This document shows, piece by piece, positions 7,236 through 7,358 of a stretch of DNA of 7,358 bases (positions within the stretch are counted from its first letter, which is position 1; every line of letters begins with the position of its first letter). A program made the position numbers and the translations under genes. Under the pieces are notes generated by a model. The model searched no databases and had not been told where the DNA came from. It saw only the letters and a list, made by a program, of their open reading frames with translations. The stretch comes from Hyphomicrobiaceae bacterium (GTDB lineage: Bacteria; Pseudomonadota; Alphaproteobacteria; Rhizobiales; HXMU1428-3), in the NCBI GenBank assembly GCA_028285025.1, contig JANQQH010000364.1:1-7358 (forward strand), read 5' to 3'.

Positions 7236-7341
7236 CTTGTTTAATCGTTGGCATAATTCCAGGAAATGAATGATTTTACACAGAGAAACAGCAACTTAAA
7301 GAAACTATATCAAATAATATTGTGTAAGAGAGGGGCGCATT

Positions 7342-7358
7342 ATGCGACTAAATCCACC
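7342..7358 (+). CDS. Start of an unidentified gene, cut off by the window edge
   Basis: Only the first five codons (MRLNP) and two further bases are present, too few to identify a family. The start is supported by a purine-rich ribosome site, GAGAGGGG-like (7328-7335), six bases before the ATG, and by the CtrA-type promoter region upstream. An alternative frame from ATG 7266 is also open to the edge but is poorly supported by a ribosome site. Confidence 0.5.

Larger units (their letters stand above)
7021..7341. other. 321-bp divergent intergenic region with clustered TTAA half-sites
   Basis: This gap separates the leftward TPR-like gene from a rightward gene starting at 7342. It contains the AAGGAG ribosome site of the TPR-like gene (7035-7040), a 10-bp palindrome (7120-7129), two copies of an 11-bp direct repeat (7193-7203 and 7220-7230), six TTAA half-sites between 7185 and 7244, and a CATAAT hexamer at 7252-7257. 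A frame from ATG 7266 stays open to the window end, but its only purine-rich stretch abuts the ATG, so it is not favoured. No convincing promoter facing the TPR-like gene was recognised. Confidence 0.6.

Noticed and set aside
7249..7263. TGGCATAATTCCAGG as a sigma-54 promoter for the 7342 gene
   Set aside because: The -12 position has GG instead of the invariant GC.
7266..7358. Plus-strand frame from ATG 7266, open to the window end
   Set aside because: The only ribosome-site-like purines directly abut the ATG, while ATG 7342 in another frame has a well-spaced GAGAGGGG site; sequence beyond the window would decide.

Overview
The window looks like chromosomal DNA from a moderately AT-rich alphaproteobacterium. 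Four things point that way: a PAS_5-type PAS protein, a periplasmic BTLCP (LapG-like) cysteine protease, a subgroup-Ibeta aspartate/prephenate aminotransferase, and TTAA-N7-TTAA sites of the CtrA type in several intergenic regions. Genus cannot be read from the sequence. No mobile elements, CRISPR arrays, tRNA or rRNA genes were found.

Left part (1-3077). A truncated CBS-pair protein runs leftward off the window edge. Across a 405-bp divergent gap, three rightward genes follow: a PAS-domain protein (797-1420), a protein with two PilZ (cyclic-di-GMP receptor) domains (1513-2235), and an exported BTLCP protease (2436-3077). The gaps between them (92 and 200 bp) suggest separate promoters. The PAS gene has a good -24/-12 (sigma-54) match at 689-704, with a 17-bp palindrome about 130 bp upstream that could be an activator site. 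The PilZ and protease genes each have a CtrA-like site in front of them. Together the three genes suggest sensory and second-messenger control of the cell surface, probably attachment or motility. LapD-type and adhesin partners are not in the window.

Right part (3078-7358). A strong bidirectional terminator (3237-3275) separates the rightward genes from two leftward genes. Those are a large membrane-anchored helical-repeat protein of unknown function (4663-7020) and, 138 bp downstream, an aspartate aminotransferase (3322-4524) that ends at the same terminator. To the right of the large gene, a 321-bp divergent region holds a cluster of TTAA half-sites, an 11-bp direct repeat and the best CtrA-box match in the window (7220-7235). 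It precedes the first codons of a rightward gene cut off by the window edge (7342 onward).

The most interesting points are the candidate CtrA and sigma-54 control of the signalling genes, the PilZ/BTLCP neighbourhood, and the unclassified 785-residue TPR-like membrane protein. All regulatory-site calls rest on consensus matching by eye.
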